Source: Prorocentrum cordatum (taxonomy: Eukaryota > Sar > Dinophyceae > Prorocentrales > Prorocentraceae). From it: a stretch of DNA of 64,000 nucleotides. This document shows, in pieces, positions 19,834-39,870 of the stretch. The position numbers and the translations under genes are program-made. The stretch is from the NCBI GenBank assembly GCA_963575745.1, contig CAUYUJ010018474.1:21001-85000 (forward strand), read 5' to 3'. Below the pieces are notes generated by a model. The model was not told where the DNA came from, did not search any database, and saw only the letters and a list, made by a program, of their open reading frames with translations. Position 1 is the stretch's first letter; every line of letters starts with the position of its first letter.

Positions 19834-21060
19834 CCATATAATCGAACGCACTTGCGCGACCCAGGGAGCACGCTCAAGTGCCATTGGATGACCACGTGAG
19901 GCCGTTCAAGAGGCCTTGAATGCCCCCAGGGCCGTTCAAGGGCCCTTGAGTGGCTCCCAGGGGTCGTTCAAGGGCCCTTGAACGCCCCCCGGGGCCGTTC
20001 AAGGGTCCTTGAATGGCGCCCGGGGGCCGTTCAAGAGCCCGTGAGCGCCGCCCGGGAGGCTTTCAAGGGCCCTTGAACGGCCCCCGGGAGCCATTCGAGG
20101 GCCCTTGAACGGCTCCGGGTGGCGGTCAAGGGCCCTTGAATGGCCCCTGGAAGCCATTCAAGGGCCCTTGAACGACCCTGGGGGGGCGTTCAAGGACCCT
20201 TGAACGGCCCCCGGGAGCCATTCAAGGGCCCTCGAACGGCCCCCGGGAGCCATTCAAGGGCTCTTGAACGGCCCCCGGGAGCCATTCAAGGGCCCTTGAA
20301 CGGCTCCGGGAGCCATTCGAGGGCCTTGGAATGGCCCCTGGGAGCCATTCAAGGGCCCTCGAACTACCCGCGGGAGCCATTCAAGGGCCCTTGAAAGGCC
20401 ATGTGAGCATTCGAGTGCCTCTGAACGGCCACACGTGGTCATTCAAGGGCCCTTGAGCGTAGTCCCCGGGTCGCGCAAATGCGTTCAATTGTATGTCAGA
20501 TGCGTGTTACACGGTAATGAAAAAATCAATTATGTTTGAAACAGACTAACGCATTTTCATATATTTCATTGGTTGTTTGATAAATCATTTCAATATTTTT
20601 TGTTTGCCGGAAGGATTTTTTCATAAAAAACACATGGTTTCTATGTGCTTCTTAAAGAAACATAAGGTGTTTTTATATATAAAGAAATTATTCATTTGTT
20701 AAGTATGGTACCATTAATGCTTGATGTTCTTCTATGGTTTTTCGTATAACTTGGATGGATTTCTCAAGCGTCTCAATGGTCATGTAGCCGTCTGGCTGTT
20801 TATACATCTGGTTGTTTGTTGTATGCTATGTGTCTTTATTATGTTGACCATGTTTTTTGTCGATACGAGGTATCAAAGTATAATGAGATTGTAATGTGCG
20901 TGATCTCTTTCCTATCGTATTGCACTGCCTCTGGTGCTTCTCATTGTAAACGACACTAACCAAACCAACACATATGGACGCCACTGTGCACCCTCGAATG
21001 CCATTCAAGCACACGCGCTGTGACGTATAAATAACTTACTAACTCGTATAAACATCATTG
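19190..21060. other. AT-rich island without genes
   Basis: Base composition changes abruptly from GC-rich to AT-rich and back. No credible coding frame is present. The borders carry related short sequences: cttgaataccattcaagcgcatgtgct near 19,250 and ctcgaatgccattcaagcacacgcgct near 20,993, in the same orientation. A (TA)n run lies at 19,798-19,829. The island encloses the inverted-repeat element at 19,838-20,497. Confidence 0.7.
19838..20497. mobile_element. 660 bp element with about 44 bp terminal inverted repeats and internal palindrome array
   Basis: The left end reads ATCGAACGCACTTGCGCGAC and continues CCAGGGAGCACGCTCAAG; the right end is its reverse complement with only a few substitutions (ATTGAACGCATTTGCGCGAC...). 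Between them about 16 units of 36-40 bp repeat, each centred on the palindrome TTCAAGGGCCCTTGAA or a one- to two-base variant, alternating with GGCCCCCGGGAGCC-like GC-rich palindromes. No protein is encoded. This resembles a foldback or MITE-type element. No target-site duplication could be identified in the AT-rich flanks. Confidence 0.75.
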
Positions 21061-22044
21061 TAACGATTATGTCATTCGCTCCCTCTATGGAAAGTGGAGG
21101 AGGAGACATCTTGCGTTGTGAGGCGTGCTAGCTCACCTCCCTGCACCTCCTCCCTCCCCCACCCGTTCCCTCTCACCTTTTTCCTTCCTCTCCTCCTCCT
21201 CATTTTCCCCTTCCTTTTCCTCTTTCTCTTCTTCCTTCTTGGATTCCAACCCCATCCATGGGGCGTTGGGGTGCCTTCGCCTTTGTTGTCGGCTCTCGCT
21301 CATGGGGGTCGAAGCTGATCGGATGAACGCTGACAAGAGGTGGTGGCCAAGCCCGGGGGGGGAGAGAGGCAGAGAAGGGAATGATATTGCAGTGGAGAGG
21401 ACAGTAGAGGTAGGCCGACTCATCTTGGGAATGTTGCGCATTCTGAAACGTCATCGTTTTCTCGGCCCCGGCGACGCGAACCATCGCCCATCGCCCGCTG
21501 CATTGGGCAAGGCTCGTGCCAGTCGGGCGTGGCAAGCCAATGGCTTCAAAAAACGTTGAGCAAGAGTTGAGCTGAGAGTGAGTGCGCAAGTTCGTGTCCG
21601 AGTGGGGGGTGCCGGAGCGAGAGAGAAAGAGAGACACAACCATATCTACAGCATACAGAACACATCGAACATGAGCAGTGCAGACTAACCCCAATGCCTG
21701 GCTTGCTCAGCCTAGTGAAAAAAAAACTAGGCGTGCCTCGGGCCATCGCTAACGAACTCGACCGACGCCTCCTTTGCCATCGCTGCCACGCTGCCTCGCC
21801 GCGACCCCAGCCACTAGAGCTGGGGGCCTTCAACGGCGCGTCCAAGCGGCGGGGCGGCAATGGCAATGAGGGGGCCGGCCGACTTCGCTAGCGGCTCTTC
21901 GTGTGCTGTCGGCCGATCTCTCCACTCACCCTACTCTCCTACTACTATCAGCCTTCGCCGACGCTCGGAGCTCGCTAGTCGACCTCAGAGTAGCTGACCG
22001 ACTCCGACTTCCAGTCCAAAGCCAAAGTCGCTGGCGAGTCTGGC
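21061..22044. other. Gene-free stretch downstream of the 22-31 kb locus
   Basis: Pyrimidine-rich at 21,125-21,240, followed by unique GC-rich sequence. Both strands have frames under 165 codons without recognisable features. The stop codon of the minus-strand locus is at 22,045. Confidence 0.4.
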
Positions 22045-30979
<8,935 letters not shown>

Positions 30980-32900
30980 TCAATACAAAAACTCAGCGAG
31001 GCCCTCCACAAACATTGCATTGAGAACCACACAAACACCATCCGAAACCAAGTTCGTGCATCTATAATGTAGATGTGCGTCTTGCGTTCGTATGTTTGCA
31101 CGCACGCGCCGAGCCGATGACACGTTATTTTCGGAACTGGCTTTCGCGCGCCTCGCCGAGAGCTTTTCAAACTAACGATTGAAGCTTAAGTGTCGACGAC
31201 GAGGATGCTTACGAATGGACGCTGGGAAATACGACGCCGAAGAATATTACAAGGTAGCGGGTGGTGGTGAATATGATTGATATGTGTTTTTCTTTCAACA
31301 CTTAAGAGAGCGAGAGTGAATAGTTATCAAAAAAGAGGAGAGGCGGTGGTAAAGGAGGAAGAAGAAATATGAGGAGGCGACCCCCTCTGAGGCATCACCC
31401 TTTCGATCGCCTTGAATGGTGGTTTGGCTCCCAACGGAGTTGTGGACTTACTAAAGCCTCAGGGCGCCCAGAGTGGCCGCGGAGAGGGGAAAGCTGCAGC
31501 CCGGCGTCCAGGGTCGGGGGGGTCCCAGCAACCTCATGCGCGAGACTGGGGCTGCGGGGGAAACCGTGAGAGGTCGACGCAGTGCGAGGGTGCCTCCTCT
31601 ACAGAGCCTATCTACAAAGCGAAGGGACTCACCGAAGACGTTGGCCAGGGCGCGAAGGGCCGAGGGGGTTCCCTGTGTCCTCGCCCGCCAGAGCGGTGCC
31701 GCCGAGCGCCGACGGCGACAATCCCGACCATCGTCGTCGCCCGGGGGGGAGCCACCGGCAGCGGAGTCGTGCTGGTAGCTGCGTGGCGTGGTCCGCGGCG
31801 GATGCGACGAGGAGCAGCGCGGCAAGCGGAGGCGGCGCGCGCAGCTCCAGCAACCAAGCCCCAGCCGGCCCGGTGGTCTCGAGCAGGAGACGACGGGGGG
31901 GCCGAGGGGTCCCGCGGCGGCGCGGAGGCGGGCGCCGGGGGGCGACATGGCACCGAGGGCGCAACGTCGCAAGTGGCCCGAGTGAGCGAGCAGGGGGGCC
32001 AGGGGAGGGCCGGCACCCCCACAGGGCGCTCGCAGGGCGGTATTAGGCACGAGGCCGGAGCGGCCGCAATGCGTGGCCGCGGCTGGGGGGGGGAGACGGC
32101 GGCTGACAGCCGCATTGCCAGGCATGGGAGTCGGAGGGAGGCGACTGACAGTCGCAGTGGACGTAAGCAGTGAGCGCGGGGGGAAGGGAGTCGGTGGGAA
32201 GCGACCGCAGTGCACGTAAGCTATGAGTGCGGGGAGAAGGGAGTCGCTGGGAAGCGACTGACAGTCGCAGTGTAAGTAAGCTGTAAGCGGTGGGCAAGGG
32301 AGATGGGCGCGACTAACAGTCGCGAAGTGTGCGTGGACAGAGCTGAGCCAGACAGGGCGGTCAACGTACGCCGCTGCAGTAGCGTAACTGGCAGTACGGG
32401 TCTCTCCAGCTAGGGCGAGGGGGGCCTGAGACCCCGGGGCAACGCCTAGGGCGGGCCGAAAGGGGCGGCACTCCGCCGGAGGGCGAGAGGCCACAAAGGG
32501 GGGCCCAGGAGCAAGGGTCTCCTGGGGGCCAAGGGCGAGCCAGCATCCCCAGCTGGGCGCGCCCAAGGCGGTATTAGGCGCGAAGCTACGTTGGCCCGCC
32601 GGGGAGCCCCCCGTGGAGCTGGCGCATGTGGGAGGTAGGCAAGTCGTGAGATGCCTGGGCCAGCTTTCTCGTTGGGTGGCACACAGTGGCTGGCGCCCGA
32701 AGAGTGTCGGCGGCGAAGGCAGAGCGGTAAGGCAGGCACCTCAGTCGGAGCAGTCGGAATGTCGGAATGTGCCCCGGGGAAGGGAAGGTCCCGCTATCGC
32801 AGATGGGGCCAAGTGAGGGCGGAGGTGTGTGGGAGGGGGCCGAGGGTTACGCCCGGGGCTGATTGGAGCTCGCGGCCCGTCTGGCGTCCCCTGGACTTGC
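30980..32900. other. No supported gene; short tandem duplications
   Basis: Upstream of the 30,979 start codon. From 31,370 the sequence is strongly GC-rich. A roughly 57 bp unit (GACTGACAGTCGCAGTG...GTAAGC.GTGAGCG) is repeated three to four times at 32,115-32,300. The segment AGGCGGTATTAGGCACGAGGC near 32,035 recurs near 32,567. Long frames exist on both strands here only because stop codons are rare. Confidence 0.5.
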
Positions 32901-32904
32901 TCGG

Positions 32905-33230
32905 CGAGAGGCACCATCTGAAAAAAATACTGTTCAGACTCTGGGCCGCCCCCAGACTCTGGGGGGTCCTCCCTCCTCCTCTTCCTCTTCTTCCTCTGGA
33001 CCTCTGGATGGTGGCAGTTCTTGTGCATAGCACTGATGCCATCGTCCTCTTCCTCCTGCTCTTCCTCCTCCTCGTCCGCCTCCTCCTCCTCCTCCTCCCT
33101 CCCCTCATCATCTACCTCCTCCTCCTCCTCCTGCAGCTCCCTCCCCTCATTCTCATCTCCATCCTCCTCCCCCGCTGCCTCCTCCTCCCTCCCCTCATCC
33201 TCCTCCCCTCCCTCTTCTCATCCTCCTCAT
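32905..33230. repeat. Left arm of a large inverted repeat
   Basis: It matches, in inverted orientation, 35,950-36,245. Shared blocks in order: tgttcagactctg, cccccagactctgggggtcc, ctctggacctctggatggtggca, ttcttgtgcata, atcgtcctcttcct and a TCC-rich tail with ctgcagctcc. On the minus strand of this arm the peptide MHKNCHHPEVQ is encoded, preceded by an acidic stretch. Confidence 0.8.
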
Positions 33231-33309
33231 CCTCCTCGTCCGCCGCCGCCGCCGCCGCCGTCTTCGTCATCGTCGTCGTCGTCGTCGTCGCCATCGTCGC
33301 GGGGTCTGT

Positions 33310-33545
33310 GGCTGTTTTGGGCCCTCTTGGGGCCTGCACAATTTGGACATCCATGTCCAAATTGTCTTGGCCGCCTGTTCTTGAAGCTTCGGCGGGGGGC
33401 TATCGATTTCTTCTGGGCGGCGCAACGGGCGGCACCTTGAAGTGTCCCACGGCGCCCGGACAATTTGGACATCCATGTCCAGTTTGCCAACCAAAAGACG
33501 GTTTGGGCCCTCTTGGGGCCCTCTTGGGGCCATCTTGGGGCCAAC
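33310..33545 (-). repeat. CTTGGGGCC repeat with duplicated acaatttggacatccatgtcc
   Basis: The 21 bp segment acaatttggacatccatgtcc occurs at about 33,339 and 33,460, each flanked by ttgggccctcttggggcc repeats of the CCAAGAGG family in reverse orientation. Confidence 0.6.
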
Positions 33546-33625
33546 TTGGAGGGGTCGACCCCTGAAATAAACTAGTACACAGGACTGAGGGCTCCAGGGG
33601 CCTGAGGACTGAGGGCTCCAGGGAC

Positions 33626-33626
<1 letters not shown>

Positions 33627-33707
<81 letters not shown>
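33627..33707 (+). repeat. (ATG)n trinucleotide microsatellite
   Basis: About 27 uninterrupted ATG triplets. Downstream the sequence remains rich in GATGA and GGTGGTG to 33,780. Confidence 0.98.
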
Positions 33708-33989
33708 CCACGATCATGGCGATAATGGTGGTGGTGATGACGACGTGGGAAATGATGAGGAGTATGATGAGGATGAATAATACGGAAACGCCGTAACGCC
33801 GGTCTGAGCACTTCATGGGCTCGACCACCTGGAGTGGTAAGCTTTGCTGCTGCTTTTCCCCAGGGTTCTGGAGCCCTCGGGGCCTTGGGGGGGCCCCAAA
33901 AAGGATCCGAAGCCTCAAATTGTTTTCCGGCTCACGACCGACGACCGGCGACCGGCGACGACGACGATGGGCATGGGTTACTTGGCGCC

Positions 33990-34875
33990 CCCACTTGAGA
34001 GCATCGGGTAACTGGGGGGTGCGCTCCACACCCCCCACTTACCCGGTGTCCCCAGAGGGACATCGGGTAACTCGACCTTGCAGGGGGGGGTGTTGGGCAC
34101 GAGTTGCCCGGTGGCGAGGGGGGGGCATCGGGTAACTCGACTATGCACGGGGGGGTGTCGGGCATGAGTTACCTTGTGTCCCCTGGGAGACATCGGATAA
34201 GCGGGGGGTGCGCTCCACGCCCCCCACTTACCCGGTGTCCCCCGAAGGGTATCGAATAAGTCGACCTTGCAGGGGGCGCATTCGGCATGATTCGGTGTCC
34301 CGCGCGAGACATCGGAGTTACCCAGTGGTCCCCGGGGGACATCGGATAACTCGACCCTGCAGGGGGGGGTCTGGATATGAATTTACCCGGTGGTCCCCCG
34401 TGGGACATCGGAGTCACCCGGTGGTCCCCGTGGGACATATCGGCCCGTGGGACATCGGAATTCCCGGTGTCCCCCGTGGGACATCGGAATTACCCAGTGG
34501 TCCTCGTGGGACATCGGCCCGTGGGACATCGGAGTTACCTGGTGTCCCCCGGGGGACATCGGAGTTACCCGGTGGTCCCCGTGGGACATCAGCCCGGGGG
34601 ACATCGGAATTACATGGTGTCCCCCGTGGGACATCAGAGTTACCCGGTGGTCTCCGTGGGACATCAGCCCGTAGGACATCGGAGTTACCCCGTGTCCCCC
34701 GTGGGACATCGGAATGACCCGGTGGTCCCCGTGGGCCATCGGCCCGTGGGACATTGGAGTTACCCGGTGGTCCCTGGGGGACATCGGGCAACTCGACCTT
34801 GCAGGGGGGGTCTGGGCATGAGTTACCCGGTGGTCCCGCTGGGACATCGGAGTTACCTGGTGTCCCCCGTGGGGC
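33990..34875. repeat. About 30 bp minisatellite (GTTACCCGGTGGTCCCCGTGGGACATCGGA)
   Basis: Irregular tandem units of 26-33 bases containing TACCCGGTGTCCCC and GGGACATCGG, becoming regular from 34,380. Around 34,080, 34,270, 34,360 and 34,800 a variant with ctcgaccttgcagggggg alternates with the basic unit. Confidence 0.85.
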
Positions 34876-34876
34876 A

Positions 34877-34924
34877 TCACGACGACGACGACGACGACGA
34901 CGACGAAGACGAAGACGACGACGA

Positions 34925-34988
<64 letters not shown>
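34877..34988 (+). repeat. (ACG)n trinucleotide microsatellite
   Basis: About 37 triplets with a few GAA and GAT interruptions. A second (ACG)n tract lies at 35,188-35,240, so two tracts of the same motif are 200 bases apart. Confidence 0.95.
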
Positions 34989-34990
<2 letters not shown>

Positions 34991-35249
34991 CAACTTTTCC
35001 ATGTGTTTTTCCCGTGCGCCCCCCCCTGATGAGTCAAACACCCATAGGAATTTGAACATTTTTTCGTTGGATCCCTTGCCTCGGCGCGTTGGCGGTGAAT
35101 GCGCGAGAAGCGCTTTCGGTCGCAATGTGCAAAAACCCTAATTTTTGGCCCGTTCAGGGGGGGCGCATAGGAAAAACTGGAATTCGACGACGACGACGAC
35201 GACGACGACGAAGGACGACGGCGACGACGACGACGACTTGACGACGACC

Positions 35250-35935
35250 TCTTGGAGCTGTCTTGGGGCCGTCTCTGGGCCCTCCTGGAATCGTCTGGGT
35301 GGCCAATCTCGGGGCTTTATCGTGATCGTATTGGGGCCCCCTTGGAGCCGTCTTGGGGCCTTCCTGGGCTTTTCCCAGGGCCCTCTGGCGGAGCCCAAGA
35401 AGGCCCCGAGAGGGTCCCAAGAGGGGCCCAGGAGTTATGTACCAACCGAGGGCCCGCTGGTACATAACTCCTGGGCTTCTCTTGGGGCCATCTTGGGCCC
35501 CTCCTTGAGCCGTCTTGGGGCCCTTTGGGGGCCCTCTCGGCTGCTTCTCAAGGCCCTCGAGGGCCCTCTGGGCCCCCAGAGGGCCCCAAGACGGCTCGAC
35601 GAGGGGCCCAAGAAGGCCCCAAGAGGGGCCCAGGAGTTATGTACCAACTGGGGGCCCGCGGGTACGTAACTCCTTGGCTTCTCTTGGGGCCATCTTGGGC
35701 CACTCCTGAAGCCGTATTGGGGCCCTCTGGGGGCCCTCTCGGGTGCTTCTCAGGGCCCTCGAGGGCCCTCTGGGCCCCCAGAGGGCCCCAGGACGGCTCC
35801 ACGAGGGGCCCAAGAGGGCCCCAAGAGGGACCCAGGAGTTATGTACCAACTGGGGGCCCGCTGGTACATACCTCCTTAGCTTCTCTTGGGGCCATCTTGG
35901 GCCATTCCTGAAGCCGTCTCGGGGCTCTCTGGCAG
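35250..35935. repeat. About 203 bp tandem satellite with GGAGTTATGTACCA hairpin
   Basis: Three units starting near 35,428, 35,631 and 35,834. Each has the hairpin AGGAGTTATGTACCA...TGGTACATAACTCCT with a loop of about 13 GC-rich bases (slightly mutated in later copies), inside CTTGGGGCC/CCAAGAGG repeats. Confidence 0.85.
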
Positions 35936-35949
35936 CTCGCTCGGGGGCT

Positions 35950-36245
35950 TCTCGGGGTCCAGAAGGAGGAAGAGGAGGAACAGGACGAGGGGAGGCAGGA
36001 GCTGCAGGAAGAGGAGGAGGAGGAGGCAGAGGATGAGGAAAGGCAGGAGGGGGAGGCTGACGAGGAGGAGGAGGAAGAGGACGATAGCATCAATGTTATG
36101 CACAAGAATTGCCACCATCCAGAGGTCCAGAGGAGGAAGAGGAGGAGGAGGAGGAGGAGGAGGAGGAGGAGGAGGAGGAGGAGGAGGGACCCCCAGAGTC
36201 TGGGGGTGGCAGAGAGTCTGAACAGCCCTTGTTTCAGATACCGTG
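35950..36245. repeat. Right arm of a large inverted repeat
   Basis: Inverted copy of 32,905-33,230. On the plus strand it encodes MHKNCHHPEVQ preceded by DEEEEEDDSINV. Its (GGA)n run at 36,124-36,186 has expanded relative to the other arm. The arms enclose about 2.7 kb. Confidence 0.8.
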
Positions 36246-36289
36246 GTCCCATTGCCCTTTGCCTTTGCCTTTGGTCAGGGCGCCTCCAG

Positions 36290-37080
36290 CGGTCGTGGGC
36301 CCATCGTCGCCCCCCTCGTGGAGCGCTCTTGGGCCGTCTTGGGACCTCTTTGGCCTCTCTTGGGCCGTCTTGGAGCTAATTATCTTGAGCCGTCTTGGGG
36401 GCATATCTTGGAGTCCTTGTGGGCCGCCTTGAGACCTCCTGAGCCCCCCATTGGGGCTGAAACTCTGTGCAAAACTTCTCTCGCTAGCGCGCTTTCCGTC
36501 ATGCTATGGGAATGATATTAAACGTTTTCTGGGGCCGACCCCCTCCCCAATTCGCACGCCCTCGCGTAGACCGCCCCACCTGAAATTGCTCCCCCCGCGC
36601 TCCCTTCGGCCTCCAAACGGCCAAGGTAGCCGTCGTGAAGGCGTCACCACCACGGCTCAAGGTGGCCCAAGACCTCTCAAAAGTCTTAAACGACGGCCTC
36701 CAGACGGCCCAACAGGCCCCCAAGATGGCCCAAGAGGGCTCCAAGAGGCCCTCCAGGAGAGCCCGAGGAGGCGAAACACATGAATTGTCCTTCGGTTTCT
36801 GATGACTGTTGAAATTCTCTATTGTTGGGGCTTCCGACCGTCCAGTACTGCCCAAGAGGCCTCCAAGGTCGCTCCAAGACAGCCCAGGATGCCCCCAAGA
36901 GGGCCCCAAGTCGGCCCAAGAGGACCCCAGGATCGCCCAAGAGGCGCCAAAACGGCCCAGTAAAGCCTCATAAGAAGGCTTCCGAGGGCACCAGACAGGC
37001 TATGAGCCCTCCAAGACGGCCCAAACAGGCCCCAAAGAGGCCCCAGGCAGCCCCCATGAGGCCTCCGAGACGCACGCAGC
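36290..37080. repeat. CCAAGAGG/CTTGGGGCC irregular repeats
   Basis: Reverse-orientation copies (cttgggcc) at 36,290-36,440 and forward copies (ccaagagg, ccaagatgg) at 36,650-37,070, with unique sequence between. A small stem acgggcgcagcccgt follows at 37,115. Confidence 0.65.
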
Positions 37081-37164
37081 AGGTAGGAAACATTGATCTG
37101 CCATATTTGTGTTTTACGGGCGCAGCCCGTAATTTGATTTTCGCGAGGTAGACAGACTGAACTG

Positions 37165-39100
37165 AACCACCAGGCCGTTAGATGGCAGTTTTATTTCCGC
37201 GGGTGAGGATATGTCGGTAGCAGTTTTATGCCAGCGGATGAAGGTATTTCGGTGGCAGTTCTAAGCCCGCGTATGAGGATATGTCGGTGGCAGTTTTAAG
37301 CCAGCGGGTGAGGATATTTCGGTGGCAGTTTCAAGCCAGCGGGTGAGGATATTTCGGTGGCAGTTTTGAGCCAGCAGTTGAGGATATTTCGGTGTTTCAG
37401 CGGGTGAGGATATTTCGGTGGCAATTTATTTCCACGGGTGAGGATATTCCGGTAGCAGTTTAAGCCAGCCGGTGAGGATATTTCGGTGGCAAATTTAAGC
37501 CAGCGGGTGAGGAAATTTCGGTGGCAGATTTATTTCCGCGGGTGAGGGTATTTTGGCGGCAGTTTTAAGCCGGCAGATGAGCATATTTCGGTCGCAGTTT
37601 TATTCCCGCGGGTGAGGATATTTCGGTGGCAGTTCTAAGCCAGCGGGTGAGGATATTTCGGCGGCAGTTTTAAGCCAGCGGGTGAGGATATTTCGATATT
37701 TCGGTGGCAGTCTCAAGCCAGCGGGTGAGGATATTTCGGTGGCAGTTTTATTTCCGCGGGTGAGGATATTTCGATGGCAGTTTTAAGCCAGCGGGTGAGG
37801 ATATTTCGGTGGCAGTTTTATTTCCGCGGGTGAGGATATTTCGGTGGCAGTTTTAAGCCAGCGGGTGAGGAAATTCGGTGGCAGTTTTAAGCCAGCAGAT
37901 GAGGATATGTCGGTGGCAATTTTATTTCCGCGGTTGAGGATATTCCGGAGGCAGTTTTAAGCCAGCGGGTGAGGATATTTCGGTGGCAGTTTTAAGCCAG
38001 CGGGTGAGGATATTTCGGTGGCAGTTTTATGCCAGCGGGTGAGGATATTTCGGTGGCAGTTTTAAGCAAGTGGGTGAGGATATTTCGGTGACAGTTTTAA
38101 GCCAGCGGGTGAGGATATGTCGGTTGCAGTTTTAAGCCAGCGGGTGACCATCACCCGCTCGACAACACCTCGATAACACCCGATAACACGTCGATAACAT
38201 GTTTCCGAGATGTGTTCGAGATGTTATCGAGGTGCTATCGAGTGTGATCGAGCTCGATAACGCTCGAGAGCACCTCGATAACGCTCGATGACACCTCGAT
38301 AGCATGAGGTGTTATCGATGTGTTATCGAGTGTTATCGAGCGGTGGCAGTTTTAAGCCAGCAGATGAGGATATTTCGGTGGCAGTTTTATTTCAGCGGGT
38401 GAGGATATTTCGGTGGCAGTTTCAAGCCAGCGGGTGAGGACATTTCGCTGGCAGTTTAACCCAGCGGGTGAGGATTTTTCGGTGGCGGCTTTAAGAAAGC
38501 GGGTGAGGATATTTCGGTGGCAGTTTTATTTCCGCGGGTGAGGATATTTCGGTGGCAGTTTTAAGCCAGCAGGTTCGGAAATTTCGGTCTCAGTTTTAAG
38601 CCAATGGGTGAGGATATTTCGGTGGCAGTTTTAAGCCGGCGGTTGAGGATATTTCGGTGGCAGTTTTAAGCCAGCGGGTGAGGATATTTCGGTGGCAGTC
38701 TCACTTCCGGGGGTGAGGATATGTCGGTTGCAGTTTTCAGCCAGCGGGTGAGGATATTCCTGTGGCTGCTTTGATCCAGCGGGTGAGGATATGTCGGTGG
38801 CAGTTTTAAGCCAGCGGGTGAGGAAATGTCGGTGGCAGTTTTAAGCCAGCAGATGAGGATATGTCGGTGGCAATTTTATTTCCGCGGTTGAGGATATTCC
38901 GGAGGCAGTTTTAAGCCAGCGGGTGAGGATATTTCGGTGGCAGTTTTAAGCCAGCGGGTGAGGATATTTCGGTGGCAGTTTTATGCCAGCGGGTGAGGAT
39001 ATTTCGGTGGCAGTTTTAAGCAAGTGGGTGAGGATATTTCGGTGACAGTTTTAAGCCAGCGGGTGAGGATATTTCGATGGCAGTTTTAAGCCCGCGGAGG
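37165..39100. repeat. 35 bp minisatellite array, roughly 50 copies
   Basis: Unit GGTGGCAGTTTTAAGCCAGC followed by GGGTGAGGATATTTC. Two versions alternate: ...TTTTAAGCCAGCGGG... and ...TTTTATTTCCGCGGG.... The array is interrupted at 38,147-38,342 by unrelated foldback sequence. About 255 bp at 37,850-38,110 is repeated almost exactly at 38,808-39,062, a recent internal duplication. All frames are closed, so it does not encode protein. Confidence 0.95.
38147..38342. mobile_element. Foldback insertion of CTCGATAACA repeats inside the minisatellite
   Basis: About 195 bases made of CTCGATAACAC and its complement GTGTTATCGAG in both orientations, starting CGCTCGACAACACCTCGATA and ending in the inverse. 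The minisatellite resumes directly afterwards with cggtggcagttttaagcc, so this is an insertion or an internally expanded foldback. Confidence 0.75.
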
Positions 39101-39329
39101 AGGAGGAGAAGGAGGAGGGAGGAACCGAGAATATCTGTGCTCGGCGCGGGCATCCAGCCGCCACGCGATGCGTCATTCGCTTAGTTGGCCCAGCCGACGG
39201 CTACGCATCCAGCGCGGTGCTGCGACCGTATATATGCTCGCCCCTTTGCGTGGGGCTGGCGGGGGGCCAAGGGGCGAGCTGTCTGGTGATTGACATATCT
39301 TGAGTTTCTTGACTCTTTGCGTTTCCGAT

Positions 39330-39510
39330 CGCCCGAGACGGCCCAAAAGGCCTTCTAGATAGCTCCAATACGGCCTGCGAGGCTCCCAACAGGGCCCCAA
39401 GTCGTTAAAAGAGGACCCCAAGATCGGGCCCCAACGGGGCCCCAAAGCGGTCCAAGCGTGCACGAAGAAGGCCCAGGGAGGCTCTCAAGACGGCCCAAGC
39501 AACCCGTTGG
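39330..39510 (+). repeat. CCAAGAGG-type irregular repeat
   Basis: Short degenerate stretch (gcccaaaaggccttctag, ccccaagtcgttaaaagagg, gaccccaagatcgggcccc) of the same family as 7.4 and 51.9 kb. Confidence 0.55.
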
Positions 39511-39563
39511 TCCCGGGAAAATGAATTTGGAAAATGGGGCCACAAACCGCAGCTGCAACAGTT

Positions 39564-39870
39564 CGCGGCGTGAAACTATTGCGCGCAACTGCTGCACGCA
39601 ACTATTGCGAACTATTGCGCCCGCGTGCTCAACTATTGCGTCATATTGCATGACCAGACGCAACCATATTGTATCGTGGCAGGCCAACTATTGCAAACTA
39701 ATGCTCGGACAAACAAAAAAAAAAACGAGAACACTAGCTATTGCATCGCAAAGATAAACTATTGCGTTCGCGCGAGCAAACCATTGCACACCGACTATTG
39801 CACGAGGCACCGTACGATGTACCTGATCGTTTACACCTATTGCGTGAACTACTGCGCGCACGTTTCGCGG
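39564..39870 (+). repeat. Irregularly spaced AACTATTGC(G) motif cluster
   Basis: At least ten copies of AACTATTGC or close variants (ACTATTGCA, CCTATTGCG) in about 300 bases, with irregular spacing, in a locally AT-richer segment. No tandem period is evident, so the cluster may be degenerate repeat or a group of binding sites. Confidence 0.6.

Noticed and set aside
31451-32566. 371-codon minus-strand frame
   Set aside because: Overlaps equally open plus frames in GC-rich DNA, spans a tandem duplication, and shows no domain or start context.
37100-37145. Stem acgggcgcagcccgt as a terminator
   Set aside because: Eukaryotic context, no gene ending there, and it borders a minisatellite; better read as chance or repeat-derived hairpin.
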